In this document: positions 29,284-40,915 of the stretch, piece by piece | Layout: the number at the start of each line of letters is the position of its first letter | Position numbering within the stretch: the stretch's first letter is position 1 | DNA from: Fragilariopsis cylindrus CCMP1102 | Taxonomy: Eukaryota; Bacillariophyta; Bacillariophyceae; Bacillariales; Bacillariaceae | Direction: 5' to 3' | Assembly: GCA_900095095.1 (NCBI GenBank) | Contig: FMBT01000291.1 | Span: forward strand, 62,001 to 126,000 | Length of the DNA stretch: 64,000 nucleotides | Translations under genes and position numbers: made by a program | The notes under the pieces: generated by a model | Database searches by the model: none | What the model saw: the letters and a program-made list of their open reading frames with translations, nothing else | Told to the model about the DNA's origin: nothing

Positions 29284-30480
29284 ATGGGTTTCATTTTGCA
29301 ACGAATTACTGCTGTGACGCCAACAAAGTTGTTCCTATCAAAAGTAGCAAATCAACAGTTTGCTCAACGATCGATTAGTGCATTCTGCTACTGTCGGCCT
29401 GATAATTATTATGGTTCTTCTAACACAACAACAACAGCAACACCAATGAGTGCTAATACTAATACTAGCAGTAGAAGTTATCATCAAAGTACACTAACTA
29501 TGTTCGAATCTACGATTGCCGATGATGATACAAATAAATCACCACAACCACCTGGATCGAAAGCATTTATGCTTGAAAGTGATCGACATGCGTTAGTTGA
29601 TTTATTTAAAAAACATGCCGCATCGAAAAATCCACGTTGTTTAGACCGAAAGGCATTAGCACTTGTGTTGAAGGCGATTGGTGAAACTCCAGATGAAGCA
29701 ACATTGGAAAAAATCTTTCAGGATGCTGACTTAGATGGGAATGGTGTTATTGATTTAGAAGAATTTTTAATATCATCGGATAAAATTTTAGGTAGTGCTC
29801 CTGCGGGGATGGTATTATTGGTGGGCGGGCCGGGCAGTGGAAAGGGTGTACTTAGTGAAAGACTTGTTAAGGAATGTGGTATTGTTCATATATCTAGTGG
29901 TGATTTATTAAGAGAGGAGGTTGATCGTGACACGCCATTGGGACGAGAAGTAAAGGAAATTATGGTACGAGGTGACCTAGTTAGTTCTGCAGTAATTGTT
30001 ACATTAATGAGAAGGAAGATGCGGCAACCACAAAATGCAGGAAAGCGTGTTCTGTTAGATGGTTTCCCTAGATCATTACAAAATGCAGCAGATCTTGTTG
30101 AAATTTGTGGCGAACCAGAACTTGCATTACATCTTCGATGTGAGGATACAACATTACTTGAACGTATCCTCCACCGGAAGGAAGAAGCCTTACTTGATGA
30201 TCAGAATGGAGGAGGAAGAGATGATGATAATATCAAAACAGCATTGAAACGTCTAAGGAATTACCATAAGTATTTACATGTAACAATGGATTGGTTATCT
30301 GGAAATCGAGTACCGGTCGTTAACATAGATTGTAGTGGATCACCCGAACAAGTTTGGGGGCAATTAGTTGCTATCGGACAATTGATGCGACCTGCATGTA
30401 CAATTAACGAAGACGATCTATCAATTGGTAATGACGATTTATCATGGTTGGCAGATAACAAAAAGAATGGAGACAGATGA
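29284..30480 (+). CDS. EF-hand / adenylate (UMP-CMP type) kinase fusion
   Basis: Start ATG 29284. Residues 1-70 resemble an organelle presequence (basic, Ser/Thr-rich). An EF-hand-type region follows, with one canonical calcium loop, DADLDGNGVIDLEEF (near 147). Then comes a nucleoside monophosphate kinase: P-loop GGPGSGKG at about 181, HISSGDLLREE, LLDGFPRSLQNA, and an insert-containing LID/C-terminal region (RILHRKEEAL ... RLRNYHKYL). The enzyme transfers phosphate between NMP and ATP; the EF-hand suggests calcium control. Substrate (AMP versus UMP/CMP) cannot be decided from sequence alone. Single exon, intact. Confidence 0.85.
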   Translation: MGFILQRITAVTPTKLFLSKVANQQFAQRSISAFCYCRPDNYYGSSNTTTTATPMSANTNTSSRSYHQSTLTMFESTIADDDTNKSPQPPGSKAFMLESDRHALVDLFKKHAASKNPRCLDRKALALVLKAIGETPDEATLEKIFQDADLDGNGVIDLEEFLISSDKILGSAPAGMVLLVGGPGSGKGVLSERLVKECGIVHISSGDLLREEVDRDTPLGREVKEIMVRGDLVSSAVIVTLMRRKMRQPQNAGKRVLLDGFPRSLQNAADLVEICGEPELALHLRCEDTTLLERILHRKEEALLDDQNGGGRDDDNIKTALKRLRNYHKYLHVTMDWLSGNRVPVVNIDCSGSPEQVWGQLVAIGQLMRPACTINEDDLSIGNDDLSWLADNKKNGDR

Positions 30481-30856
30481 CAATAAAGAACAACGAAGAT
30501 ACAAGTACAATACATCACGATAAAAAGGTATCTAGTGTAGCAAATAATGACAATCAATTAACCATACATTAATTAATTCTCTCCTTTTGAAAGCGATGTA
30601 GTCCCAGCCAATTATTGTATTGTTGGAAGATTAATAAATATCAGAGAAATAAAGTCGCTGTAATGTGGTCTTAGATAAAGATTTTTTTTTCCGTTAGGAA
30701 CTTATTAGTCATATCATGCAGTGAATGCGTACTATTATTCTTCCTTTGTGAGCATGTCGTGGAAAGCAGCAACATCGATGCAAATAGTAAACTATATGTA
30801 GGTTTATTTTTGTTAAATAATAGAGGTTTGTCTATTTTTGATCATGTCGGAGTCTT
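30481..30856. other. Convergent intergenic region
   Basis: 376 bp between two 3' ends. AT-rich with a T8 run. No gene or structured element seen. Confidence 0.4.
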
Positions 30857-32030
30857 CTACATGGCAGTAAGCTCACTTCTTGTCAACGAATTCACTTCTT
30901 GTGATGCTTTGGAAAAGGACTGAACGAAGTAATCAGCATCTTCTTTTGAGAAAACCAATGGAGGTTTGATTACTAAAACATTCTCATGAAGGCCATCAAT
31001 ACTAGTGAGGATATGATACTTTTGTTTCAGTATAGTACAAAGGAAGGATGTTTCTATCGCAGCAGGTTCCTTCGTTTCTCCGTTGCGTACCAGTTCAATC
31101 CCAAGAAATAATCCACTTCCTCGAATATCACCGATCAAAAAATTACAATCTGACAATATTCGATCTTGCACCTGCCAAAAGCTTGCTATCAGATACTTTC
31201 CCACTTCTAATGCGTGATCTTGTAGTCTTTCTTCTTCCATGACATCAAGCACGGCTAAGCCTGCCGCGGCCGCTACAGGCGAACCCCCGAAGGTATTAAA
31301 ATACTCTACACCCATATCATCAAAATGATCAGCAATGGCACGAGTCATGATCACAGCACCAAGACTTATTCCATTACCAAAAGGCTTTCCTACTGTTACG
31401 ATATCGGGAACTACACCATGATTCCCTTGCTCAAATGCCCAAAACGTACTTCCTAACCTTCCAAAACCTGTTTGTACCTCATCAGCAATAAACACCCCTC
31501 CTGTCTTCCGAACCATATCTACGCTGTTCCGAATAAAGTCATCAGGTGGTAAAATTACACCTCTTTAAAGGAAAAATGCAAGTGGAATATTTGAAGATTT
31601 TGAAATTGCAAACGTGTTCCGTGTGTTAGATAAGTAAGTTTTCCTGCTTCTCAAATTAGGAATGCTTAAAGAATATCGGGAGTCGACAATCTCACCCTAC
31701 ACTCATGCCACCCTCCATGATAATAGCACCGACTGATTCTTCGTTTGACGTATAATAGTTACAAGCCGTTTGAACGTATTCAGCATATTTTTCTCCAGCA
31801 TCGTCATCACAATGAAGCCCCCGATACGTATCAGGACAAGGACATTTCCAGATGTGCCGTCCAGGTGTCATGTAGTTGTCGTATGGTCCATCACCATCAC
31901 TATCACCACGTCCTGGTTGTGCTATCAAATTAAATTCTTTCGTGTGCTCATATTTATAGGGCGCCATGAGACTCGTCAGAACAAATCCTAATACAGACGC
32001 TCGATTTTGGGATACCATTACTTGAAACAT
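30857..32030 (-). CDS. Class-III aminotransferase (AGXT2/AGXT2L-like), N-terminus missing
   Basis: PLP enzyme of the alanine-glyoxylate aminotransferase 2 / phospholyase group. Exon 1 (32030-31696) has [11 protein letters not shown] and [11 protein letters not shown]. After a 133-base intron (31563-31695, GTGAGA ... AAAG) exon 2 gives [34 protein letters not shown] with the PLP lysine, and [17 protein letters not shown]. Only 346 residues result, against about 450-500 for the family. The missing part holds the PLP phosphate-binding Gly-Ser region. Homology starts at about [13 protein letters not shown] (near 31970), and nothing matching lies upstream. It could be a truncated pseudogene, or its 5' exons may be lost from the assembly. 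Confidence 0.8.
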
Positions 32031-32162
32031 TTTTTTGTTTTTCAGAGCATCGTGATGATGGAAACCAAATTGACAGTAGCAGTATTGTTAATGGGAGATT
32101 GCCAGTATTGATTACGTTGATACAAAGGTCGTACAGGTATAACACAATAAAATAATGATAGG

Positions 32163-32218
<56 letters not shown>

Positions 32219-33046
32219 ACTCTAGCGTTTCGCGTTTCGTTTCGTCCCCTTGTGTTATTCGTAACGATTTCAGTGTCAGAAATAAACCTCACGACGAATA
32301 ATGATGTTCTGAATGTGATTGTGATTTGGATTATTTAATTTTTGATCGATTGTTAATATCGATCTTTGAAGATTTTTTTCCACAAGAAATAGGAATACTC
32401 GCGGCACGAATGAATCAATCGAATCTACAAAAAATTGAAATAACCGTGTAAACCTAAAACTAGTAGATTGTATACTAGTAGTGATAATGTGTATAGTAGG
32501 TATTAATTATACATACATATAATAAAAAACAAGTCGCGCGACGCGCACAAATGCGCGTCAAAATACATGAAGAAACATATCCATAATGAGAGGCTACAGT
32601 AAACTATGACAATAAAATAATCTTTCCCACATCTGAACAATATCATCGATATTTACAAATAGTTTTACATGTATAATTTATCCTAGCCTTCTTGCATGAC
32701 GTCCTCCAAAAGGCTTCAACATACATAGTGCTTCGTCTGACACGTCCTTTTTGATGCAGGAAGTTTTCTTAAGCAAGTGGCTGAAGACATCGTCCTTACG
32801 TCGTACGCAAATGCCACCAGTGCGTGCGTCACACACGTCATCGAAATTGCTACGTCTTTCGAGAGGAAATCGAAGTGAAAACAAAAAGGTCAACAAGAAC
32901 AAAATCTTTCTGCCATCTTGTTTGTGATTCTTTGGTCGGAAAGAAGAATACTCCTCGTACATTGCACGACATCCTAAAAGCATTACGACTTGTACACGCT
33001 CTAGACACAATTTCTATATTCATCTATTTTATCAAAAATAATAATC
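32031..33046. other. 1-kb intergenic region with a TC tract and a hairpin
   Basis: A (TC)n microsatellite (32166-32214) lies just upstream of the truncated aminotransferase. A GC-rich hairpin follows at 32540-32559. Other short ORFs look random. The last 100 bp form the upstream region of the plastid protein gene. Confidence 0.6.
32540..32559. repeat. GC-rich perfect hairpin
   Basis: GACGCGCA and TGCGCGTC form an 8-bp perfect stem around CAAA, in AT-rich surroundings. Function unknown. Confidence 0.6.
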
Positions 33047-33716
33047 ATGCAATCTGTTACCATTGTCCTCGCCCTTGTTGCTGTTGCCGCCGTTCAAGGC
33101 TTCGCCCCTGCCTCCCAGGGACGTGCTGGAACTGCTGTTCAAGGAACTATCTTCGATGCCGTCGCCGGTATGGATTTATTCGCCCCGAAGAAGGACCAAA
33201 ACTCTTACGGTGCCAGAAACTCCAAGAACGTAAGTTAAGCTTCACGACTTAAGATACTTTTTAATTTTGAATCAATGGTGCAATTATAGGAGAAAGTATA
33301 TATTATACAGTAATGAATATTTGTATCTTATTTACCCCTTTCTTCTTCCTCTTCTTTCGTCGTTTTATTTTTATCCATTCAGTTGAAAATCGGTGATATT
33401 AAGGCAGGAAAATCATACGTCCCTAATGGTTTGGACGCAAAGCAATATGCTGCTCTTCGTGGAAAGGAACAAAAGAAAAAGGCTGATAACTACAAGAGAA
33501 ATGTCGCCAAGGCCGGTGTCTTCGAAGATTACACTGAATTCTACACCAAGAGAGGTACCGATTTGAGTCAAGATTGGGCCAAAAACAAAACACCTTAGGG
33601 CACAGATTTGCCAAGACCAAATTTGATTGGTCTGGAGGGATGGAAAGAACAACGATACCACAGCCGCAGTTAAAACACCAGGAAAGAAAAAGGGAGGTAT
33701 GTTCGGAAAGAAATAA
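33047..33716 (+). CDS. Small plastid-targeted protein of unknown function, two frame breaks
   Basis: The N-terminus has a signal peptide (IVLALVAVAAV) followed by VQGFAPASQGR, an ASAFAP-like plastid motif. The mature part starts around AGMDLFAPKKDQNSYG, is lysine-rich and ends in GKKKGGMFGKK. Intron 33230-33382 (GTAAGT ... CAG). The frame is lost near 33592 (a premature TAG) and again near 33645. One base added at each gives 172 residues and a natural stop at 33714. I do not recognise the family. Its small size, high Lys content and strong presequence suggest an abundant plastid protein, but that is inference. Confidence 0.75.
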
Positions 33717-34524
33717 ACATTTTTTCTTCTCTCTTATCTTTTGGAAACCATCCACCAATCTACCAATATCAATCCCTTACTTACGCTGTAGTGTAATGTT
33801 AGAACAACCTTTCTTCGACACGCCTCTCCAACGGGGCTCGAGTCAGAATACAATACAATTATATATGATATAATTCATTTTTTAATAGCGATAAATTTAA
33901 CCTTGTCAACAAACAAATTTTTGTTTTCCAGATACCACTTTTACTGATGTGTATCAAATTATCGTTACAAACTGCCATTACATGCATTTAGTCCTCTATT
34001 GCTTTAGTTGCCTTAGTCATACTCAATCATGTTGTATCCTTACTTCGAGGATATCTTGCCTCTGAGTTATAACTTGTTAAATGAAAATGACTGTGACAGT
34101 TTTCAATGCAAGCTACTAGCTAGTAGTGCGTTAGCTACGCTATTATTATAAGCGACTTGATTGTTTATGCACTAATACCGGTATTTTATCTCTATCACCG
34201 TCATATCGAGTGATAAAGCAATTGCGTGGATATGTTGTTGTGTTTTATATAGGATATATTTAATATATATATATATCGATATTTAATATATATATATATC
34301 CGTGTTAAATAATATATACCATTACATTGTATTATTTGTGATTAAAACAATTATGATTGGTACGAACGGTTTTGTACAACCATATATCATAATAGATTGA
34401 ACTACCGATTTGTAAGTTGTAAATTTTTGTTTGATTGATACGGTATGCTTTCCATGTTTCACCACCACTACAACATCCGTCATGATCGCTTTAAATTTGA
34501 ACTATTCTCATATTATTATTGTGA
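33717..34524. other. Convergent intergenic region with TA repeats
   Basis: 808 bp between two 3' ends. TTTAATATATATATATATC is nearly duplicated at 34259-34301. No gene seen. Confidence 0.5.
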
Positions 34525-35577
34525 TTACTTTGAAAGAATAGGAATTATTTGACCCTTCCACAGCATATTATCAACATCAGGAAATTTGTTTCGATCTAAA
34601 TATTGAGGTAAAGTTCTCAATAATAGAAATACAAATAAATTGTAAGTCCAAATTATTGTATTCGATAAAGCTAATGCCAAACTAAAGACCTCCCAATAAG
34701 AACCGACGTAAGTACTACTTGTACTTGTAACAACACTTTGATACGCCACCGTAAGCCATGTCTTCAAGCAAATTAACCTATATGCATTAAAACCGATCGG
34801 ATTTAATAACTCAATTAAGGAATGGAATTTCGGGCCTTTCATCTTCAATTCCATCGCAACTTGACATAATGTTAAATATAGATGTGGTGCGGCTGCATCA
34901 GCAATCGCTTTTGGAGCGATGATTTGTGTAATAAGTGGTAATATTATACCAATACCAGCAAACGTTAATCCGTAATTTTTAAACCAAGGACCAGCACCTT
35001 CACGTATTAATGGTAATTTTTTGTAGACATCATTTCCTCCTCCAAATTTAGCAATACTAGGTGCATTATTTGCAAATCTAAAACGATTTGCAAGGTACAT
35101 ATATATTGGATAACCAATCGAAAAGAAACGATCCGTCATAGGTATCGGTCTTGTAATAGCAAGAACAATAATAATTGTTGGAAGGATTAGTTTAGGACCA
35201 AAAAAAGATTTCAACGGTGTGGTATTAGTATCATCGTCACGCTCAGAAGATTTCAGTCCATTGATGTTTTTATTTGATTTCATTGTCAAAGCAGCAACGC
35301 CATACTGTTGACTACGATGTTTCGAAGAAAATGCAGAAAACTTTCGCCATGATGTGTTTATTGAGGAGACGACGGAAGAGCCTCTACCAGTAACTATTAA
35401 ACAGTTCGAATTAGAAACTTGGGCTAATAGCAGCAGAAGCACGAGAAGAAAAACAGTAGTATGCATGTTTAGGGTTCTTTGCGCTTTCCTTGATTGTGAG
35501 CAAAGAGCGTTCCTCTCCTGTAGGTGTGGTCTCGCACAAGAAGTTGTGGTAATAGCGGTCTTCACGATACTTGCCAT
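34525..35577 (-). CDS. Multi-pass membrane protein, DUF7733-like
   Basis: Six or so hydrophobic segments after residue 125. Motifs GPWFKNYGLTFAGIG, AAAPHLYLTLCQV, PIGFNAYRL, and ALSNTIIWTYNLFVFLLLRTLPQYLD resemble a plant/algal integral membrane family (DUF7733 as I recall it). Function unknown. The first ATG is 35577. An inner ATG at 35466 gives a cleaner signal peptide (TVFLLVLLLLLAQ) and may be the true start. No ASAFAP motif is obvious, so location (plastid or endomembrane) is open. Intact single exon, divergent to GCN5 with a 336-bp gap. Confidence 0.7.
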   Translation of the reverse strand: MASIVKTAITTTSCARPHLQERNALCSQSRKAQRTLNMHTTVFLLVLLLLLAQVSNSNCLIVTGRGSSVVSSINTSWRKFSAFSSKHRSQQYGVAALTMKSNKNINGLKSSERDDDTNTTPLKSFFGPKLILPTIIIVLAITRPIPMTDRFFSIGYPIYMYLANRFRFANNAPSIAKFGGGNDVYKKLPLIREGAGPWFKNYGLTFAGIGIILPLITQIIAPKAIADAAAPHLYLTLCQVAMELKMKGPKFHSLIELLNPIGFNAYRLICLKTWLTVAYQSVVTSTSSTYVGSYWEVFSLALALSNTIIWTYNLFVFLLLRTLPQYLDRNKFPDVDNMLWKGQIIPILSK

Positions 35578-35913
35578 AGTACTTCATACAGATGGCCATA
35601 CAAATTATTGTCTCGATCGACAGTCACGTTCAAAGAAAAAAGGTATCTTTGCTAACATCTAACCAGGATACTCATTGGCTGTTATTCAGAGCTTCAATGA
35701 AAGAATTCGAAATTGTGCAAAGAAATCAAATTTCACGCTGCCCCCGAATTATGAAAATCTTTGACGACAAAAAACAAGTCAAACAAGTCAAGTTAAACAA
35801 GTGTCTCCATTTTCCATGTTGATAAATCAACGAAGTTATCGTCGGTAATACAAGTACTTCTGAAGTACACAGAACCCGTTCGTACTACTACTGTAGTTTA
35901 ACATTATAGTACG
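35578..35913. other. Divergent promoter region, membrane protein / GCN5
   Basis: Contains a run of AAGTCAAACAAGTCAAGTT-like short direct repeats at about 35775-35800. No gene seen. Confidence 0.4.
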
Positions 35914-36167
35914 ATGGCAGGAGAAAAAGAACAGCACAAAAATGGGCAGAATGCGAAGGAGGAGGATTCCGCCGCCGTAGATGATGGTACCTCCAACGCA
36001 ACCAGTGAAAATGAAAATGAAAAAGATGCTGGCGGTGATGGTGTTGCTACAAACAAGAATAATGATAACCCTAAAAATGAAAATAAAAGAAAACGAAAGG
36101 CCGACGAAATCTTAGCGGATTCGTCAAAGTCTTCAGAAAAAGAATCCACTATGGCCGATGAGGGTGC

Positions 36168-36199
<32 letters not shown>

Positions 36200-38031
36200 A
36201 TGATGGTGATAATGAGGAGGAGGAGGAGGACACGATGCCACGTGCAAAAAGACAAAAACAGGAAATTGAAACGACAAGTGACGGAGGAGACGAAGATGAT
36301 AACACCAAGAACAATGAAGGGGAAGAAGACAAAAATAATCAGGACGATAACTCAAGAAGTGGAGAGGAAGATAACAGCAATAAGAAGGAAGGGGAAGAAA
36401 ATAAAAATAATCAGGACGATAACTCAAAAAGTGGAGAAGGGGAAGAGGATGATTCTGTAGAGGAAGAAAATATATCGTCTGTGAAAGTCGACGATGATGG
36501 TCAGGTCAAGAAAAATGATCAAAAAAATAAACAAGACGAAGATTTTGTAAAAATTGACGATGATCTTGTCAAGAAAAACGATCAGAAAGATAATCAAGAT
36601 GAAGAACAACAACCAAAAGGAAAGAAAGACGAAGGAAACGTTGTTGACAACGACGACGATGATGTTAAGGGTGTTGAAATAGAAAATAAGAATACTCCAC
36701 CTGAAGCTAAAGTTGAAGCTGATAAGAATAATGACAATAACGACGAGGGTGATGAGAAAAGTGCCGATGCCAAGAATGGAACAACAACGAACGCTGGGAA
36801 TGATGACGAGGGCGATAGGAAAAATGCCGATGCCGAGAATGCAGGAACAACAACAACGAACGCCGGGAATGACAATGACAAGGAAACTCCAAAATCTCCG
36901 GAGAAAGAAAACGGAAAAATAACTCCAGACGTGAACGACAAACATAATTCCGGCAATCCATACGATTCTCTCAAATACATCATGGTCCGCAATGACGGTA
37001 AGCCGGAATCACTCATTAAGTTGGTTGCGCTTAAATCTTTATTTTCTAGGCAGCTTCCAAAAATGCCTCGTACCTATATTGCTCGACTTGTCTTCGATCG
37101 ACGCCATACTTCCTTGGTCATTTTAAACCCCGACCCTGTGACTAAGGATACAGACGAGGAGGTCATCGGTTCCATTTGCTATCGAGCTTTTCCGGAAATG
37201 CGTTTCGCTGAAATTGCATTCTGTGCCGTCAATGCCTCTCATCAGGTTAAGGGATATGGTACCAAGCTAATGAACCTAGTGAAGAAGGAGGGTGCACGAA
37301 CAGGAATCGAATATTTCATTACGTATGCTGACAATTACGCAATTGGATATTTCAAAAAGCAGGGTTTTACTAAAACTATATCCATGCCAAAGGGTAGATT
37401 CCAAGGTCTGATCAAAGATTATGACGGTGGTACCATGATGGAATGTTACGTACATCCCTCTATTGACTTTACTCGTATTCCTGAAATGTTAGCAGCTCAA
37501 CGTAAATTCATTGCGAGTCGGATCCGTCTTAAGGCACAATCTCACAAGGTTGTCTACGATCCATTACCCAAAAATTGGATTCCACACCTAGAGGGAGTTT
37601 CTCGCGCGAATGAATCAGCCGCTCGTGCATTAGCTGTCCCCGGTATGGTGGAAGCAGGATGGACGATATCCGACTTAATGGCAACGACGGGACAAGGGAA
37701 AGATTTGGATAGAGCTAAGAATGCATTAAAGAGTGAATTATTGGGAATGATTGTTAAATTAGAAGAACAACAATTTTCCTGGCCATTTCGAGAACCAGTT
37801 GATACTACCGAAGTCAAGGATTATTTGACGATCATTAAGGAACCCATCGATCTATTAACGATTGACAAACGTGTCCGGAAGGGTGATCATTACAAATCAA
37901 GGAATATGTTATATGCAGATCTGATGCTGATGGTGAACAATTGCAAACTTTACAATGAAGAAGCCAGTACATATGTACAATGTGCTCAGAATCTAGAAAC
38001 ATATCTGAAGGCACTATTTGCTCCAAGATAA
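35914..38031 (+). CDS. GCN5: GCN5-type histone acetyltransferase with bromodomain
   Basis: A 705-residue nuclear lysine acetyltransferase, catalytic subunit of SAGA/ADA-type complexes. Residues 1-345 are very acidic and Asn-rich, with repeated segments (KNNQDDNS, NAGNDDEGD). GNAT domain at about 349-520: KLVALKSLFSRQLPKMP, YIARLVFDRRH, AEIAFCAV with the catalytic Glu near 433, acetyl-CoA loop QVKGYGTK, and YADNYAIGYFKKQGFTK. Bromodomain at about 607-700: WPFREPVDTTEVKDYL, NCKLYNEEAS with the acetyl-lysine-binding Asn. Single exon, no frame breaks. The long acidic N-terminus is not present in yeast Gcn5 and replaces the PCAF-N region of animal forms. Confidence 0.95.
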
Positions 38032-38863
38032 TTAATTATCGTAGGGAGGGTGGTACTTTCATTGGTATATCTAACTTTGTTAGGGTGGTCACTTTGTGTA
38101 TTATCATTAATCTACTACTTCAAAATGCCATTTCCTTTAGTTTTCGTCCATAGACTTATAATTTTGTCTGTACAGTATTACTAGAATCAGAATAACAACG
38201 CCCGAGGCTCATTCACAATAGTCCTACTAGTACACTAATACTTCGAGGTACAGTAGTACTAGTAGTCTATTCTATTTTCTATTGTTCGAATCGAATCGAG
38301 GGAGTCGAATCGAGTACAAAATAAGACATAAATCTCCGCGCCTTTTCATCCACGTGTATTGCGTTCGGTTTTCTGTGGATCGCGCGGTTCCTGCGTCAGT
38401 CCAGGCATATTGTTGAACATTACTTTGCTTTTTCATAATAAAATTTTAATAATCATAATTCCATAAATCGAATAACGCTCATCAAAACATTGCATCATCA
38501 ATTATTTCTCACGTCGAATCAATCCGAATCTCTACATACAGAAATCGACGCACCGAGAAACCGACACAGGGAAACACGAAGAAGATTCGGTTCTCCCACG
38601 AAGACAAGATTGCGAAAGAATCCATTCAACTCCATAGTTCTCGTCTACCAACCGCAAGAACAGATTCATCATATTTTCGACCAAGTTAACTACCGGGTCG
38701 ACATTGTATAGTATTGGCACTTTAAGTTGTAACATTAAATAATCTTCAACGTTCGACAAGTTAAGTCAAGTGAAGTCATAGTCAGATCGTCAGACAGAAA
38801 ACAAACAAACAATCAACTCAGCTATTCATCATCAACACACACACACACACACACAACAATAAG
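38032..38863. other. 832-bp intergenic region
   Basis: Short repeats of TCGAATCGA and TACTAGTAG-type words at about 38200-38310, and a (CA)n run at about 38835-38856 just before the next ATG. No supported gene. Confidence 0.4.
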
Positions 38864-40915
38864 ATGACGAGGACCAATAGTAATACTAGTAGTAATCCTA
38901 CAATAATAATAAAACAACGATCATCAACAAGAAATACAAGAGCAACAACGATGATCTTCGTTACGGGAATTTTCTGTTTGGTATTACTGAAATCTTTCTC
39001 TATCGAAACAGAATCAGAAATCATGGTTACTGCTTTCGTATCTCCAACGACGAGAAATAGTAATAGTAACATTGTCTCTACTATCAATAGAAATACTAAT
39101 GAAAGAAACAGGATAGGGAACATTATTATGAATAGAAACTACAACAGCATACATAATAGCTTACGTGTCCTTAAAACACCGATGGGAGATGAAGTCATTG
39201 ATGTACCATCATCGTCATCATCAGCGTCAGCGACAACATCTTCTTTAGAAACCATAGCAACAACTTCGCAGACTACTGCCGGTATAACAAACAACAACAA
39301 CAATAACAATAGCAACAAAAATATATTCGTCGATGGAATAATAAAAAAGATTGGACGTGTTGAAGATGAACGAATTATATATCCAGAATATAATACTGGT
39401 GAAGTTCCAAGAATCTTCTCATCTTTGACATACGAGCGTGCTGAGAATAACGACGACATTAATAATACTAAAGGAACAACGACGAAAACAAAAGTCGTTG
39501 CTAAACATAATTCTGGATCAGTATTTGGTGGCGCTAGTCTTGTTGCTGGAACAATGGTCGGGGCTGGTATATTAGCATTACCATCTGCCACCGCATCTGT
39601 TGGATTTATACCATCCACAGGTGCAATGGGTATCGGTTGGCTATACATGGCGATGTCAGGTTTATTAATTGCGGAATTATCAATTAATCGTTTAGGACAA
39701 AGTGGTAAACCCGGACAGGGTATGTTAGATCTATATGAAGATTCACTTGGTCCAAAATGGTCTAAACTTGGTAGTGCGGCATATTTCGGTTTACATTATT
39801 GTTTGTTGGTTGCATACATCGCACAGGGTGGATCAAATCTGAATGTCCTGTTGGGATTAGATACGTTAGGTGTACCGAATGGTGTACCTCAGGCAGTATT
39901 CGCAACAGCAATTGCTGCTGGATTGTATTCTGCAAAGCCAAGTACAATTGAAAAAGCAAACAATGTTTTTGTTTCGATATTGGCAGTTGTTTTTACAGGA
40001 ATCATCGCCTTGGGTGTTGGATCAGCAGACTTCCATTCACTTATTGAACCATCCAATCAACATCCTGAAAATGTTGTTAATGCATTACCGATTATCTTCT
40101 TGTCACTAGTTTATCATAATGTTGTACCAACCGTCGTGAATCAATTGGAAGGTGATCGATCTAAAATTACTAAGGCTATACTATTCGGTACATCTGTTCC
40201 AACATTGATGTTTGTAGCATGGAATGCTGTTGTTTTGGGTAATGTTGGTCCGGAAGCCGCTGCTTCTGGCATAGTTGACCCTGTTGCGTTATTACAATCA
40301 TCTGGTGGGAATCCTATGTTAGGTAATCTTGTTACGATATTTTCCTTCTTGGCACTCGTTACAAGTTTGATTGGTTTCGTTTATGGTCTAATAGATGGAT
40401 GGACAGACGTATTTAATCTACCAACTGAAGGACCAACGTACGATAAATGGAAAGCACCACTATTTGGATTAGTATTCTTACCACCATTGGCATTGTCATT
40501 AACTGATCCAGATATATTCTTTACCGCACTTGATTATGGTGGTGCATTTGGTGTTAGTACGTTGTTCTTAATTTTACCACCTATCATGGTATGGCAGCAG
40601 CGATATGGAGACGAACAACAACCATTGTTAACAAAACCGATGGGTAAGTTTCAAGTTTTATTGGAGTTATTATCTCGTATATTATTTGAATATTGCGATG
40701 ATCTTTTACTATATATATATTAATATGCAAGTCATTTCTCACACTTCCTTTTTTTTGTGTTTATGTATAATTTTTCTTCCTTTTAAACAGTTCCGTTAGG
40801 AAAGTTACCACTTGGTTCGATGTGGAAGGCCGCAGGTACACTTATAGTTGAACAAGGAGCAGCTAAACTTGGTGTCTTTGATTTCTTTGAACAACAATTT
40901 CAACAATTTTTTTAG
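38864..40915 (+). CDS. Aromatic/hydroxy amino-acid permease (HAAAP, Trp/Tyr type), organelle presequence
   Basis: 634 residues from exons 38864-40643 and 40791-40915 (intron GTAAGT ... CAG). Residues 1-220 are low-complexity and begin with a hydrophobic segment (TMIFVTGIFCLVLL) and MVTAFVSPTT, which resembles the plastid ASAFAP motif. The transporter core starts at GASLVAGTMVGAGILALPSA, the hallmark first helix, and has about ten more helices (YCLLVAYIAQGG, PIIFLSLVYHNVVPTVV, FLALVTSLIGFVYGL). Related plant and algal proteins sit in plastid membranes. Substrate (Trp, Tyr or other) is inferred from family. Intact. Confidence 0.85.

Noticed and set aside
36424-37016. Minus-strand hydrophobic ORFs
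   Set aside because: Antisense of the acidic GCN5 leader; GAN codons read back as Phe/Ser/Ile.
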